Part shown: positions 1-10,293 of the stretch, one piece after another
Layout of the letters: each line of letters begins with the position of its first letter
How positions within the stretch are numbered: the first letter of the stretch is position 1
Assembly (NCBI RefSeq): GCF_003285265.1
Contig: NZ_CP030239.1
Coordinates: forward strand, 1,942,501 to 2,006,500
Length of the DNA stretch: 64,000 nucleotides
From: Paracoccus mutanolyticus
GTDB lineage: Bacteria; Pseudomonadota; Alphaproteobacteria; Rhodobacterales; Rhodobacteraceae
Reading direction: 5' to 3'
Made by a program: the position numbers and the translations under genes
Notes under the pieces: model-generated
Told to the model about the DNA's origin: nothing
Seen by the model: the letters and a program-made list of their open reading frames with translations, nothing else
Database searches by the model: none

Positions 1-795
1 ATCCCGCTGGATCATCCCGAATATACCCGTCAGGGCCAGAGCGCGCTGTTTCGCGACCGCTTCGCCGCCGTGCTGGCCGGCGCCGACCTGGTGCTGACCG
101 TATCGCAGGCCAGCGCCCAGTCGGTGCGGGACTGGCAGGGCAGGTTGCGCCAGCGCCGTGCCCTGCCGGTGGTCGCCGCCCCCATCGGCACGCGCCTGGC
201 CGCGCCCGATCCGGCGGGGCTGCCGCCCGGCCTGGACCTGTCGCGGCCCTTCTTCGTGACCCTGGGCACGATCGAGCCGCGCAAGAACCACGCCCTGCTG
301 CTGGACGCCTGGCAGGAACTCTCCCGCCGGCTGGACCCGCCGCGCCTGCCGCAGCTGTTCATCGTCGGCAGCCGCGGCTGGGAAAACGCGGAAACCTTCG
401 CCCGGCTCGACGCGCTGCCGCCGGGCGGGCCGGTGCGCGAACTGAACGGGCTGGACGACGGCGCCGTGGCGGAACTCCTGGGCCGCAGCCACGGCCTCTT
501 GATGCCCAGCCGCGCCGAAGGCTTCGGCCTGCCCCTGACCGAGGCGGCGGCGCGGGGCATTCCCGTCATCTCCGCACCACTTCCGGTTGCACGCGAGCTG
601 CTGGGCGGTTACGCCCGGTACCTGCCACCCGACGATGCCCGCGCCTGGGCCGGGGCCGTGGCGCTGCTGGCGGCGGCTTTGCCCCTGCGCCTGCCGCCCC
701 ATCCGGTGCCGCAATGGGACGGCCACTTTGCCCAGGTCGCGGCCGCGATCAGGGAACGATTGCCTGCCGGGGCGGCAGGCGCTATGCCGCGATAG
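1..795 (+). CDS. GT4-type glycosyltransferase, 5'-truncated by window edge
   Basis: The reading frame is open from base 1, so the N-terminal half lies outside the window; about 264 residues remain. The visible part is the C-terminal GT-B domain of a GT4 (glycosyl transferases group 1) enzyme: the segment FFVTLGTIEPRKNHALLL is the usual start of the nucleotide-sugar domain, and MPSRAEGFGLPLTEAAARG carries the E-x7-E type motif that holds the sugar nucleotide. It would transfer a sugar to a lipid-linked or surface glycan acceptor at the cytoplasmic face. It is followed 16 bases later by another glycosyltransferase, which suggests a polysaccharide assembly operon. Sugar and acceptor cannot be told from sequence. 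Confidence 0.85.
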   Translation: MPLDHPEYTRQGQSALFRDRFAAVLAGADLVLTVSQASAQSVRDWQGRLRQRRALPVVAAPIGTRLAAPDPAGLPPGLDLSRPFFVTLGTIEPRKNHALLLDAWQELSRRLDPPRLPQLFIVGSRGWENAETFARLDALPPGGPVRELNGLDDGAVAELLGRSHGLLMPSRAEGFGLPLTEAAARGIPVISAPLPVARELLGGYARYLPPDDARAWAGAVALLAAALPLRLPPHPVPQWDGHFAQVAAAIRERLPAGAAGAMPR

Positions 796-811
796 GATGT
801 GAACAAGACCC

Positions 812-1837
812 GTGCCGCGCTTTTTCAGGATCTTTCGCAAGAAACTCAGGCTTCGCGCCCGCAGGCAATATCTGCTGGCGCGGGCGATCCGACGTGGCCG
901 CGGGCTGAAGCCGGTGCAGGACCGCACCCGCCGCATCCGCCCGGGCGACATCCTGCTGTTCATGGTGCTGCGCAACGAAAAGATCCGGCTGCCGTTCTTC
1001 CTGGACTATTACCGGCGCATGGGGGTGCAGCACTTCCTGGTCGTGGACAACGGCTCGGACGACGGCGGACGCGAATACCTGACCGAGCAGATGGACGTGT
1101 CGGTCTGGCTGACCCATGCCAGCTACAAGGAATCGCGCTTCGGCATGGACTGGATGAACTGGCTGCTGCGCCGCCATGGCGCCGGGCACTGGTGCGTGAC
1201 GGTCGATCCCGACGAGTTCCTGATCTATCCCCACCACGATTCCCGGCCGCTGAAGGCGCTGACGGACTGGCTCGACGCCTCGGCGGTGCGGTCCTTCTCG
1301 GCCATGCTGCTGGACATGTATCCCAAGGGTCCGCTGAACGCCCAGCCCTACCGCGAGGGGGGCGACCCGTTCCAGATCGCCAACTGGTTCGATCCGGCGA
1401 ACTACACGATCCGCAAGAACGGCGAATACTGGAACCTGTGGATCCAGGGCGGGCCGCGCGGCCGGGTGTTCTTTCCCGACAATCCCGAAAAGGGCCCGGC
1501 TCTGAACAAGATCCCGCTGGTGCGCTGGGAACGGCCCTATGTCTATGTCAGTTCGACGCACATGCTGCTGCCGCGCTCGCTCAATGTGGTCTATGACGAG
1601 GACGGGGGCGAAAAGGCCTCGGGCTGCCTGCTGCACGCCAAGTTCCTGTCCACCTTCGTCGAGAAATCGGCCGAGGAACTGTCGCGCCGCCAGCATTACG
1701 CCGACAGCCAGGAATACATGGCCTATCACTCGGGCCTGCAGGACGATCCCGATTTCTGGTGCGAGGAATCGCGCAGGCTCGAGGACTGGCGCCAGCTCGA
1801 GGATCTGGGCCTGATCTCCAAGGGGAACTGGGCATGA
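812..1837 (+). CDS. GT2-like glycosyltransferase
   Basis: Protein of 341 residues from a GTG start; the first 30 residues are very basic and might be trimmed if a later start is used. After a beta strand ILLFMVLRNEKIRLPFFLDY it shows the GT-A features of the glycosyl transferase family 2 subgroup often annotated from LPS/EPS loci: VVDNGSDDGG (nucleotide-binding loop) and VDPDEFLIYP, a D-x-D/E metal motif. It ends in an ATGA overlap with the next glycosyltransferase, so the two are probably translationally coupled. Donor and acceptor are unknown; a role in cell-surface polysaccharide is inferred from the neighbours. Confidence 0.8.
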   Translation: MPRFFRIFRKKLRLRARRQYLLARAIRRGRGLKPVQDRTRRIRPGDILLFMVLRNEKIRLPFFLDYYRRMGVQHFLVVDNGSDDGGREYLTEQMDVSVWLTHASYKESRFGMDWMNWLLRRHGAGHWCVTVDPDEFLIYPHHDSRPLKALTDWLDASAVRSFSAMLLDMYPKGPLNAQPYREGGDPFQIANWFDPANYTIRKNGEYWNLWIQGGPRGRVFFPDNPEKGPALNKIPLVRWERPYVYVSSTHMLLPRSLNVVYDEDGGEKASGCLLHAKFLSTFVEKSAEELSRRQHYADSQEYMAYHSGLQDDPDFWCEESRRLEDWRQLEDLGLISKGNWA

Positions 1838-3538
1838 CGGGCGCGGCGGACAGGACGGGTGCGCCGGGGCCGGTGCAACTGGGCGTGGTGATGCTGTGCC
1901 ACAACGAGATGCCGACGGCCACGCGGATGGCCCGCGTCTGGGCCGAAGGCGGCGCCCGTGTCGGATCCATGTCGATGCCGATGTCTCGCGCGATGCCTTC
2001 GCGACGCTGATGACGGACCTGGCCGGCCAGGACCGGATCGTCGTGTCGCCGCGCTACAGCTGCGAATGGGGCATGTTCAGCCTGGTCCGCGCGACGCAGG
2101 ATGCGGCCGAACTGCTGCTGGAGCGCTTCCCCGAGGTGACGCATGTGCTGACCGTCTCGGGCTCGTGCCTGCCGCTGCGGCCGGTGGCGGATCTGGTGGC
2201 CTTCCTGTCGCGCTATCCGCGGCGCGACTTCATCGAAAGCGTCACGGCCGAAGACGTGGGCTGGACCGTCGGCGGGCTGAACGAGGAACGCTTCACCCTG
2301 CGCTTTCCCTTTGCCTATCGCCGCCACCGCCGGCTGTTTGACCGCTATGTCGATTTCCAGCGCCGCTGGAAGATCCGCCGCAAGATCCCCGAGGGGCTGG
2401 TCCCGCACCTGGGGTCGCAATGGTGGTGCCTGACCCGCCAGACGCTGCTGGCGATCCTGCAGGACCCCCGGCGGCCGGAATACGACCAGTATTTCAACCG
2501 CGTCTGGATCCCCGACGAAAGCTATTTCCAGACCCTGGCGCGGCTGCATTCCAACCGCATCGAAAGCCGGTCGCTGACGCTCTCCAAGTTCGACGATCAG
2601 GGCAAGCCCTATATCTTCTACAACGACCATTGCCAGATGCTCGAGGAATCGCGCTGCTTCGTCGCCCGCAAGATCTGGCCCAACGCGACCACGCTTTACG
2701 CCCATTTCCCCCGCCCGGCGCAGGGCGCGCCCTCGGCCGCCGAGCCGCAGCCCGAGCGCATCGACCGCGTGATCGGCCAGGCCGTCGCGCGTCGCCGCCT
2801 GGGGCGCCCCGGGCTTTACATGCAAAGCCGCTATCCGCTGAAGGACCGCGAGAACGGCAAGACCTCGGCCGCCTATGCGGTGATGCAGGGCTTTACCGAC
2901 ATCTTTCCCGATTTCCCCGACTGGCTGGGCCAGCGCCTGGATGCCGATGTCCACGGCCATGTCATGGCCCAGCACGGGGTCGAATACGCCGGTCAGCGCC
3001 GGATCGGGCCGGGGGGGCTCTCGGACAGCGCGCAGCTGCGCGACATGGACCCGCGCGGCTTCATCGCCAACCTGATCCGGGTGTCGCCGCGGATGCAGGT
3101 CATCCAGTACAGCCCGCGCGACCAGCAGAACCTGAACTGGCTGATGGCGACCGACCCGAACGCCCGGATCTTCGTCATCACCGGCGCCTGGGCGGTGCCG
3201 CTGCTGCATTCGGGCATGCCCTTCGACGACATCCGCCGGGTCGCGGCCATCCTGCAGCGCACCGAACTGGCGCAGATCGACGTGCTGAACTCGGTCTGGC
3301 TCAAGGCGCGCACCCGGATCTGGAACCTGGGCATTTCTGCGCCCGCCCCGCCGGCGCGCTGCAATCGGTGCTGCGCGACCTGGGCGGCGATCCCGAATCC
3401 GCCGCCAACCTGCCGGCGATGCGCGAACTGGCGGGCATGGGGCGGTTCCTGCAACGGCTGCGCAACGCGGGGCTGCGGCCCCAGCTCATGGGGGATTTCC
3501 CCGTGACCGACACCCTTCCGACCAAGGATCCCGCCTGA
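1834..3538 (+). CDS. Core-2/I-branching-type glycosyltransferase, frameshifted
   Basis: Reconstructed protein of about 567 residues read in three frames: frame of 1834 to about 1961 (GVVMLCHNEMPTATRMARVW), then one base lost into HVDADVSRDAFATLM, and again one base lost near 3335 before the C-terminus SVLRDLGGDPESAANLPAM. The middle contains SCEWGMFSLVRATQDAA and VTHVLTVSGSCLPLRP, typical of the Core-2/I-branching enzyme (GT14, xylosyltransferase-like) family, followed by a long C-terminal extension seen in alphaproteobacterial members. It would add a branching sugar to a surface glycan. Both shifts fit single-base deletions in the sequence rather than gene decay. It overlaps the gene before and lies 1 base before the sulfotransferase gene. 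Confidence 0.8.
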
Positions 3539-3539
3539 C

Positions 3540-4934
3540 ATGACCCAGACCTTCCAGCGCTTCGTGATCTTTGCGGAAATGCGCACCGGCTCGAACCTGC
3601 TCGAGGCGACGCTGAACGCCGTCAAGCGCGTCACCTGCTTTGGCGAGGCGTTCAACCCCTACATGATGGGCTGGCCCGACAAGGACGAGCTGAAGGGCAT
3701 CACCCGCGCCGAGCGCGAGGCCGACCCGATGCGCCTGCTGCGGGCACTGTGGGACAAGCCCAACCACCTGTCGGGCTTTCGCTATTTCCACGACCACGAT
3801 CCCCGCGTCCTCGACGCGATCCTGGACGACCGCGCCTGTGCCAAGATCGTGCTGACCCGCAACCCGGTCGACAGCTACGTCTCGACCGCGCTCGCCCGCC
3901 AGACCAACCAGTGGAAGCTGAACGAGACCGAAACCCCGATCCCCGCCTCGGTCCCCTTCGACGGGGCCGAGTTCCGCCAGGTCCTGGCCGAGGTCGAGGA
4001 GTTCCAGCTGAAGATCCAGCACCGCCTGCAGGTCACCGGCCAGACCGCCTTCTGGCTGGGGTACGAGGATCTGCGCGACGCGGGCGTGATGACGGGCCTG
4101 TTGCACTGGCTGGGCCGCACCGAACTGGAGCGGGTCGAGCCGGCCAACGACCAGGTGCCGCAAAACCCGCGCGAACTGTCCGAAAAGGTCCAGAACTTCG
4201 ACCAGATGCAGGCGGAACTGGCCCGGCTCGACCCCTTCGCGCTGCGCAAGATCCCGAACTTCGAGCCGCGCAAGGGCCCGAACGTGCCCAGCTTCCTGGC
4301 GGCCGAGGCGGGGCGGGGGCTGGTCTTCATGCCGATCAAGGGCGGCCCCTCGGACCCGGTCGAAACCTGGCTCCGGGCGATGGGCGCGGTCGCGGGGGAC
4401 CTGAACCAGAACGGCCTGCGCCAGTGGAAGCGCGACCACCCCGGCCACCGCAGCTTCACCGTGCTGCGCCACCCGCTGCGCCGCGCCTGGACCGCCTTCG
4501 CCTCGCTCATCCACGGCAAGAACGCCGAACTGCGCGAGCTGATGCGCCGCATCCACCGCGTGCCGCTGCCGCCCGAGGAGGCGCTGGCGGACCTGCCGGA
4601 AGGCCGGCAGGCCGAGCTGTTCGAGGCGTTCCTGGATTTCCTGCGCCGCAACCTGAACGCCCAGACCACCTTGCCGACCTATCCCGGCTGGGCCAGCCAG
4701 TCCGAGGTCCTGGCCGGGTTTTCTCGCTTTGGCGCGCCCGACATGGTGCTGCGCGAAAGCGATCTGGCGCGCGACCTGTCCTGGCTTGCGGCCAGCGCCG
4801 GGATCAAGGCCCCGGCCGATCTGCCCGTGCCCGAGCCGATGCCCGCCTTCCTGAACGACCAGAAACTGCGCGGCGCGGCCAAGCGGGCGTATCTGCGCGA
4901 CTATGTGGCCTTCGGCTTTTCGGGCCAGCCCTGA
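3540..4934 (+). CDS. sulfotransferase with two sulfotransferase-like halves
   Basis: Intact 464-residue protein starting one base after the stop of the branching glycosyltransferase gene. The first half has a PAPS-binding start VIFAEMRTGSNLLEATL (5'-phosphosulfate loop) and KIVLTRNPVDSYVSTALA (3'-phosphate-binding motif), as in NodH/Stf0-type bacterial sulfotransferases. The second half shows a similar layout: GLVFMPIKGGPSDPVETWL and then SFTVLRHPLRRAWTAFASLI, the latter a clear 3'-phosphate-type motif, so the protein may be an internal duplication. It would transfer sulfate from PAPS to a glycan made by the neighbouring glycosyltransferases. The acceptor is unknown, and which half is catalytic cannot be decided. 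Confidence 0.8.
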   Translation: MTQTFQRFVIFAEMRTGSNLLEATLNAVKRVTCFGEAFNPYMMGWPDKDELKGITRAEREADPMRLLRALWDKPNHLSGFRYFHDHDPRVLDAILDDRACAKIVLTRNPVDSYVSTALARQTNQWKLNETETPIPASVPFDGAEFRQVLAEVEEFQLKIQHRLQVTGQTAFWLGYEDLRDAGVMTGLLHWLGRTELERVEPANDQVPQNPRELSEKVQNFDQMQAELARLDPFALRKIPNFEPRKGPNVPSFLAAEAGRGLVFMPIKGGPSDPVETWLRAMGAVAGDLNQNGLRQWKRDHPGHRSFTVLRHPLRRAWTAFASLIHGKNAELRELMRRIHRVPLPPEEALADLPEGRQAELFEAFLDFLRRNLNAQTTLPTYPGWASQSEVLAGFSRFGAPDMVLRESDLARDLSWLAASAGIKAPADLPVPEPMPAFLNDQKLRGAAKRAYLRDYVAFGFSGQP

Positions 4935-4937
4935 TCC

Positions 4938-5879
4938 CTAGCCCTGCGGCGTCATCGCCTTGCGCTGGCGGTTGCGCTCCAGCCCCAGCTGGCGTTCGCG
5001 CCAGATGATCAGGATGCCCGCCAGGATGACCAGGGCGGCGCCGGCCAGCATGGCGCCGGTCGGGGCCTCGGCAAAGACGAACCAGCCGATCAGCAGCGCC
5101 AGCACCATCGACACATAGTCGAAGGGTGCGATCAGCGAGGCATCGGCATAGCGATAGGCCGAGGTCAGCAGGATCTGCGCCACGCCCCCCAGCAGCCCGA
5201 TCGCGACCAGCATGGCCAGGGTGCCCGCGTCGGGCATGACCCAGCCGAACGGCAGCGTCAGCAGGCCCAGCAGCGTCGAGGTGACCGAAAACCAGAACAC
5301 GATGGCCGAGGTACGCTCCTCTTGCGCCAGCTTGCGCACAAAGATCATGGCCATGGCGGTGCAGGCCGCCCCGGTCAGCGTGACGACCGCACCCAGGCTG
5401 TGGCGCGGGTCGCCCGTGACGCCGGCGCCCAGCCGGGGCGACAAGACGATCACCACCCCCAGCAGGCCCAGCGCCACCATCGACAGGCGGAACAGGCGCA
5501 CCGGCTCGCCCAGAAACATCGCGGCCAGGATCACGGTCAGCAGCGGCGCGGCATAGCCGATGGCCGTGACCTCGGGCAGGGGCAGCAGCGCCAAGGCCCA
5601 GAAGCTCATGCACATGGCGGCGCTGCCGACCAGCCCGCGATAGAAATGCCCCATCGGCCGGTGCGTGCGCAGGCCGACGCCCAGTTCCCCGCGCATCGCA
5701 AGCCAGACCAGAATGACCGGGATGGCAAAGAAGGAGCGGAAGAACATCTGCTGCCCCGGCGGAATCGGCAGCGCGCCCCCGGCGGTGGCCTTGACCAGGG
5801 ACGACATCACCGTGAACACGACGACGCTGAGGCTTTTCAGCAGGATGCCGCGCAGCGGGCTTGATTGGGTCGGGATCAT
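4938..5879 (-). CDS. EamA/DMT-family transporter
   Basis: Protein of 313 residues with about ten hydrophobic segments arranged as two EamA repeats, for example [12 protein letters not shown] and [20 protein letters not shown], the latter being the conserved region of the second repeat of the drug/metabolite transporter family. It is an inner-membrane permease, probably an exporter of amino acids or other small metabolites; the substrate is not predictable. Its ATG overlaps the queG stop (ATGA), so it is co-transcribed downstream of queG on the minus strand. The 3' end faces the sulfotransferase gene, with only 3 bases between the two stop codons. Confidence 0.85.
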   Translation of the reverse strand: MIPTQSSPLRGILLKSLSVVVFTVMSSLVKATAGGALPIPPGQQMFFRSFFAIPVILVWLAMRGELGVGLRTHRPMGHFYRGLVGSAAMCMSFWALALLPLPEVTAIGYAAPLLTVILAAMFLGEPVRLFRLSMVALGLLGVVIVLSPRLGAGVTGDPRHSLGAVVTLTGAACTAMAMIFVRKLAQEERTSAIVFWFSVTSTLLGLLTLPFGWVMPDAGTLAMLVAIGLLGGVAQILLTSAYRYADASLIAPFDYVSMVLALLIGWFVFAEAPTGAMLAGAALVILAGILIIWRERQLGLERNRQRKAMTPQG

Positions 5880-6919
5880 GGCAACCGTTCGCAGGCCCAG
5901 CCGGCCGCGTCGGCGACCGCGGGATCGGGATCATCGCGCAAGGCTTCAGCCAAGGGCCGCAGATGTGCAAGCCCCGAATTGCCGATGGCGTAAAGCACGT
6001 TGCGAACCATGCGGTCGCGCCCGATCCGCTTGATCGGACTGCCCGAAAAACGCGCTCGGAACGCCGCATCGTCCAGCTGCGCCAGCTCGGCCAGCGCCGG
6101 CGCGCCATGCGGGCCGTGATAGCGCATCTCGCTGGCCTCTTGCGCGAACTTGTTCCACGGACAGGCCGCCAGGCAGTCGTCGCAGCCATAGATGCGGTTC
6201 CCAAGCATGGGCCGCAGTTCGGGATCGACCGGGCCGCGATGCTCGATCGTCAGATAGGACACGCAGCGCCGCGCATCCAGCTGATAGGGCGCAGGAAAGG
6301 CGCCGGTCGGGCAGGCGTCCAGGCAGGCGCGGCAGGACCCGCACCGCTCACGCTCGGGTGCGTCGCGGGGCAGCTCCAGCGTGGTGAAGATCGCGCCCAG
6401 GAAGAACCAGCTGCCCAGGTCCCGCGACAGAAGGTTGGTGTGCTTGCCCTGCCAGCCCAGCCCCGCCGCCTGCGCCAGCGGCTTCTCCATCACCGGGGCG
6501 GTGTCCACGAACACCTTGATCTCACACCCGGTCAGGTTGACCAGCCAGCCGCCCAGCCGCTTCAGCCGCTTCTTGACCAGGTCGTGATAATCGCGGCCCT
6601 GGGCATAGACGCTGACCGCGCCGCGATCACGCTGGTCCAGCACCGCCAGCGGGTCGTGGCCCGGGGTGTAAAGCTCGGCCAGCATGATGACCGACCGCGC
6701 CTCGGGCCACAGCGCGGACGGATCGGCACGCCAATGCGCGCGATCCGCCATCCAGTCCATCTGGCCGTGGCGGCCCTGCTCCAGGAACGCCGCCAGCCGT
6801 TCGGGCAGCTGCGGGTTGGCGTCGGGGGCGCAGATGCCCAGGGCCGAAAACCCCTCGGCCCGGGCCTGCTCGGTCAGCCGCGAACGGATCTCGGCCGGGT
6901 CAGAAATCCAGCAGCGCAT
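5876..6919 (-). CDS. queG: epoxyqueuosine reductase QueG
   Basis: Reduces epoxyqueuosine to queuosine in the wobble position of GUN tRNAs, using cobalamin and two [4Fe-4S] clusters; cytoplasmic. The start at 6919 gives 347 residues, close to family length; a longer open frame to 6997 would only add sequence that is antisense to the gene upstream. Seen: [20 protein letters not shown] (the substrate/cobalamin region), first cluster motif [16 protein letters not shown] and second motif [14 protein letters not shown], then a C-terminal HEAT-like helical part. It overlaps the end of the GST gene by 20 bases and the start of the DMT transporter gene by 4 bases, forming a three-gene minus-strand unit. 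Confidence 0.93.
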   Translation of the reverse strand: MRCWISDPAEIRSRLTEQARAEGFSALGICAPDANPQLPERLAAFLEQGRHGQMDWMADRAHWRADPSALWPEARSVIMLAELYTPGHDPLAVLDQRDRGAVSVYAQGRDYHDLVKKRLKRLGGWLVNLTGCEIKVFVDTAPVMEKPLAQAAGLGWQGKHTNLLSRDLGSWFFLGAIFTTLELPRDAPERERCGSCRACLDACPTGAFPAPYQLDARRCVSYLTIEHRGPVDPELRPMLGNRIYGCDDCLAACPWNKFAQEASEMRYHGPHGAPALAELAQLDDAAFRARFSGSPIKRIGRDRMVRNVLYAIGNSGLAHLRPLAEALRDDPDPAVADAAGWACERLP

Positions 6920-7580
6920 AATGCGGCGCCGGGTGCACCCCCGGCAGGTGGTCGGCCAGCAGGCTGCGGAAGGCCGGGCGCGACTTGATCTTGGCATACC
7001 ATTCCTGCACCTCGGTCGAATGGGTCCAGTCCACGTCCGAGATGTAGTCGAGACAGGAAATATGCGCCGCCGCCGTGAAATCGGCCAGCGTCATCACGTC
7101 GCCCGCCAGCCAGCGCCGGTGCTCCAGCAGCGATTTCATGTAGTCCATGTGATAGCGGATGGCCGAGAGGCCGGCCTTGACGGTGCGGCTGTCGGGGTAT
7201 CCGGCGCGCATGACCTTCTTCCAGACCCGCTCGTTCATCACCGGGCGGGTGCATTCGGCGTTGAACTTGTCGTCGAACCAGGAACACAGCCGTCGCACCT
7301 CGTAGCGGTCGATGGCGGCATGGGGCATCAGCGCGGGGGTCGGGACGCTTTCGTCCAGGTATTCGCAGATCGCCTGGCTTTCGGCCAGCAGCCGGCCGTC
7401 CATGCGCAAGACCGGCAGCTTGCCCGCCGGGTTGCGGCGCCAGATTTCCGAGCCCGGCTCCCAGTAGCGGTCCTCGACAAGCTCGACCTCGATCCGCTTC
7501 TCGGCCAGCACCAGCCGCACCTTGCGGCAGAACGGCGACAGCGCAATGTGGTAAAGGCGAATCGTGGACTGACTGTTCAT
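6900..7580 (-). CDS. glutathione S-transferase family protein
   Basis: 226 residues from the ATG at 7580; an in-frame ATG ten codons upstream is less likely because the thioredoxin-like domain starts at once from here. N-terminal domain: [20 protein letters not shown] followed by [13 protein letters not shown] (cis-Pro region) and [13 protein letters not shown], the classical glutathione-binding ES motif. The C-terminal helical domain contains [16 protein letters not shown], the conserved N-capping box region. The active-site position SPFC suggests a Ser/Cys type enzyme. Substrate unknown; probably detoxification or thiol transfer. First gene of the GST-queG-DMT minus-strand unit. Confidence 0.88.
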   Translation of the reverse strand: MNSQSTIRLYHIALSPFCRKVRLVLAEKRIEVELVEDRYWEPGSEIWRRNPAGKLPVLRMDGRLLAESQAICEYLDESVPTPALMPHAAIDRYEVRRLCSWFDDKFNAECTRPVMNERVWKKVMRAGYPDSRTVKAGLSAIRYHMDYMKSLLEHRRWLAGDVMTLADFTAAAHISCLDYISDVDWTHSTEVQEWYAKIKSRPAFRSLLADHLPGVHPAPHYALLDF

Positions 7581-7761
7581 CTGGGGAAAACCGGCTTTGT
7601 CGCGAACCATCCCGTCTGATACGCCTCGGGGGCCCGGGTTTCAACCGGGATGGGTGGCGCACGCGCCCGCCCGCCGGAAACCGCTTGCGTGCCGCTGCGG
7701 GCTGTGGGCTGATGTCCGCCAGTGCCGGGCGCCAAGGCCCGCCCAACAGCAGAGGAACGCC

Positions 7762-8704
7762 ATGACCCGAAGCGCAAGGATCACCGCCGCCGCCGCTCTC
7801 CTGACCGCCGCCGCCGCCCTGCCGGCCCTGGCCCAGGACCCGGCGCAATGCGCAACCGTCCGCCTGTCCGACCCGGGCTGGACCGACATCACCGCCACGA
7901 ACGGCGTCGCCACCGCCGTGCTGACCGGCCTCGGCTACAAGCCCAACGTCGCCACCCTGTCCGTCCCCGTCGGCTACGAGGCGCTCAAGCAGGGCGACAC
8001 CGACATCTTCCTGGGCAACTGGATGCCGGCAGCAGAAGTTCCGCGACGACCTCGACGCCTCGGGCGTGACCGAGGTGCTGGTCCAGAACCTCGAGGGCGC
8101 CAAGTTCACCCTGGCCGTGACCGACGCCGCCAAGGATCTGAACGTCAAGGACTTCGCCGATCTCGACGCGCACAAGGACGCCTTCCAGGGCAAGATCTAC
8201 GGCATCGAGCCCGGCGCCCCCGCGAACCAGTCCATCGCCAAGATGATCGCCGAGGACAAGTTCGGCCTGGGCGACTGGGAACTGGTCGAATCGGGCGAAC
8301 AGGCGATGCTGGCGCAGGTTGCGCGCAACGACGGCGCGGGCACCCCTTCGGTCTTTCTGGCCTGGGCGCCGCATCCGATGAACGTGAACCTCAAGATCAC
8401 CTACCTGTCGGGCGGGGACGAGGAGTTCGGCCCGAACTTCGGCGGCGCCACCGTCCACACCGTCGCCCGCAAGGAATGGGTCGCGGCCTGCCCGAATGTC
8501 GCCAAGCTCTTCCGGCAGATGGTCTTTACCGTGGACCAGGAAAACCAGCTGATGGGCAAGATCCTGGACGAGGGCGCGGATGCGACCGATGCTGCGAAGG
8601 ACTGGATCAAGGCCAATCCCGATGCGGCGAAAGCATGGCTTGACGGCGTCACCACTCTGGATGGAAAACCCGGCGCGGATGCAGTCCTCGCCTCGGTGGA
8701 ATAA
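7762..8704 (+). CDS. choX: choline ABC transporter substrate-binding protein ChoX, frameshifted
   Basis: Periplasmic solute-binding protein of the OpuAC/ChoX family that delivers choline (or a related quaternary amine) to an ABC importer. Signal peptide at residues 1-25 ending ALPALAQD; then the conserved ATVRLSDPGWTDITATNGV and DTDIFLGNWMP. At about 8029 the frame changes (one extra base or two missing), after which the family resumes with SGVTEVLVQNLEGAKFTLAV, KIYGIEPGAPANQSIAKMI and TPSVFLAWAPHPMN. A ribosome-binding site AGAGGAAC precedes the ATG. Total about 314 residues, as expected. The betC start immediately follows the stop, so uptake and choline-sulfate hydrolysis are linked. The frame break is probably a sequence error. 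Confidence 0.88.
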
Positions 8705-10195
8705 GTGAAACGACCCAATATCCTGATCGTCATGGCGGACCAGCTGTCGGGGGTCCTGTTCCCCGACGGCCCCGCCGATTTCCTGCATGTTCCGCACCTG
8801 CGGGCGCTGGCCGGACGCGCGACGCGCTATGCGAACTGCTACACCGGCAGCCCGCTTTGCGCCCCGGGCCGGGCCAGCTTCATGTCGGGCCAGCTGCCCC
8901 GCCGCACCCGGGTCTATGACAACGCGGCCGAGTTCTGCTCGGACATCCCGACCTATGCCCACCACTTGCGCCGGGCGGGCTATCACACCTGCCTGTCGGG
9001 CAAGATGCATTTCGTCGGCCCCGACCAGCTGCACGGGTTCGAGGAGCGGCTGACCACCGACATCTATCCCGCCGATTTCGGCTGGACCCCCGACTACCGC
9101 AAGCCGGGCGAGCGGATCGACTGGTGGTATCATAACCTCGGCTCCGTCACGGCGCCGGCATGGCCGAGATCACCAACCAGTACGAATACGGCGACGACGT
9201 TGACGACAAGTCCATTTTCAACTCTAATAAAAATGCAGCGCGTTTTCCCTGCATCGCACTGCTGAGACAGCTTCACCCATCCGCCACCGAACCCTTCGTC
9301 GCCCGGCGCAAGTATTGGGACCTTTACGACGGCATCCCGGAACTCGAACCGCCCGCAGGCATGGACTACCAGGACATGGACCCCCATTCGCAGCGCCTGA
9401 TGGACGCCTGCGACTGGCGCGGCCTGACCGTCACGCCCGACCACATCCGCCGCGCGCGCCAGGGCTATTTCGCCAACATCAGCTATATCGACGACAAGCT
9501 GGGCGAGCTGATGGACGTGCTCACGCGCACCCGGCAGGAGGCCATCGTCCTCTTCCTGTCCGACCACGGCGAGATGCTGGGCCAGCGCGGCCTGTGGTTC
9601 AAGATGAACTTCTTCGAACCCTCGGCCCGCGTGCCCCTGATGATCGCCGCCCCCGGCATGGCGCCCGGCCGCGTCGACACGCCCGTCTCGACCATCGACG
9701 TGCTGCCGACGCTCTGCGACCTCGCCGGCATCTCGATGGACGAGGTGATGCCCTGGACCGACGGCCGCTCGCTGGCGCGCGGCGCGGCCGACCGCGGCCC
9801 GGTGGCGATGGAATACGCGGCCGAGGGCAGCATCGCGCCGCTGGTCTGCCGCGCGACGGGAGTGATTACTCTCCTGCCGAGTCATGCAGTCAGTCCTGCT
9901 GCTCTTCAACCTGGCCGGATCCCGCCGAACAGGTGAACCGCGCCGCGACCCCGCCTGCGCCCCGGTGCTGCACCGCCTGCGGGCGATGGCGGCCGACCGC
10001 TGGGATCTCGACGCCTATGACGCCGAGGTGCGCGAAAGCCAGGCCCGCCGCTGGGTGGTCTACGAGGCGCTGCGCAACGGCGCCTATTTCCCCTGGGACC
10101 ACCAGCCGCTGATGCAGGCCTCCGAACGCTACATGCGCAACCACATGGACCTGAACGTGCTGGAAGAATCCAAGCGCTTCCCGCGCGGGGAATAG
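8705..10195 (+). CDS. betC: choline-sulfatase BetC, disrupted
   Basis: Hydrolyses choline-O-sulfate to choline and sulfate. GTG start directly after the choX stop. Seen: NILIVMADQLSG (first metal Asp), SPLCAPGRASFMSG with the C-x-P-x-R formylglycine motif (Cys in LCAPGR), GKMHFVGPDQLHGFEERL, later LFLSDHGEMLGQRGLWFKM and the C-terminal YFPWDHQPLMQASERYMRNH typical of BetC. The gene is damaged: one base missing near 9150; an AT-rich stretch at about 9199-9282 replaces the expected middle part; and between about 9860 and 9945 the frame changes several times (DPAEQVN appears out of frame). Likely a sequence artefact, but as written it cannot make a full enzyme. Confidence 0.88.
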
Positions 10196-10239
10196 GGCCG
10201 GACGAAGCGCGCGGGTCGCCCGGGCAGGGCAACACGGCA

Positions 10240-10268
10240 GGGTTTCCTTGTTGCCCAAATACCCTCCC
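10240..10268 (-). repeat. TATTT-type intergenic motif, single copy
   Basis: Read on the minus strand this is GGGTATTTGGGCAACAAGG followed by AAACCC, one member of a dispersed family in this window (others at 29892, 40854/40926, 50164, 53134, 61461/61621). It lies between the convergent 3' ends of betC and the GT61 gene, where a terminator would be expected, but no perfect hairpin is present. Confidence 0.5.
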
Positions 10269-10293
10269 GACCCCGCGCCGTCCTCGGAACGCT

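Noticed and set aside
6920..6997. Longer N-terminus for QueG
   Set aside because: The extra 26 residues are antisense to the GST gene C-terminus and have no family similarity; the ATG at 6919 fits the usual start.
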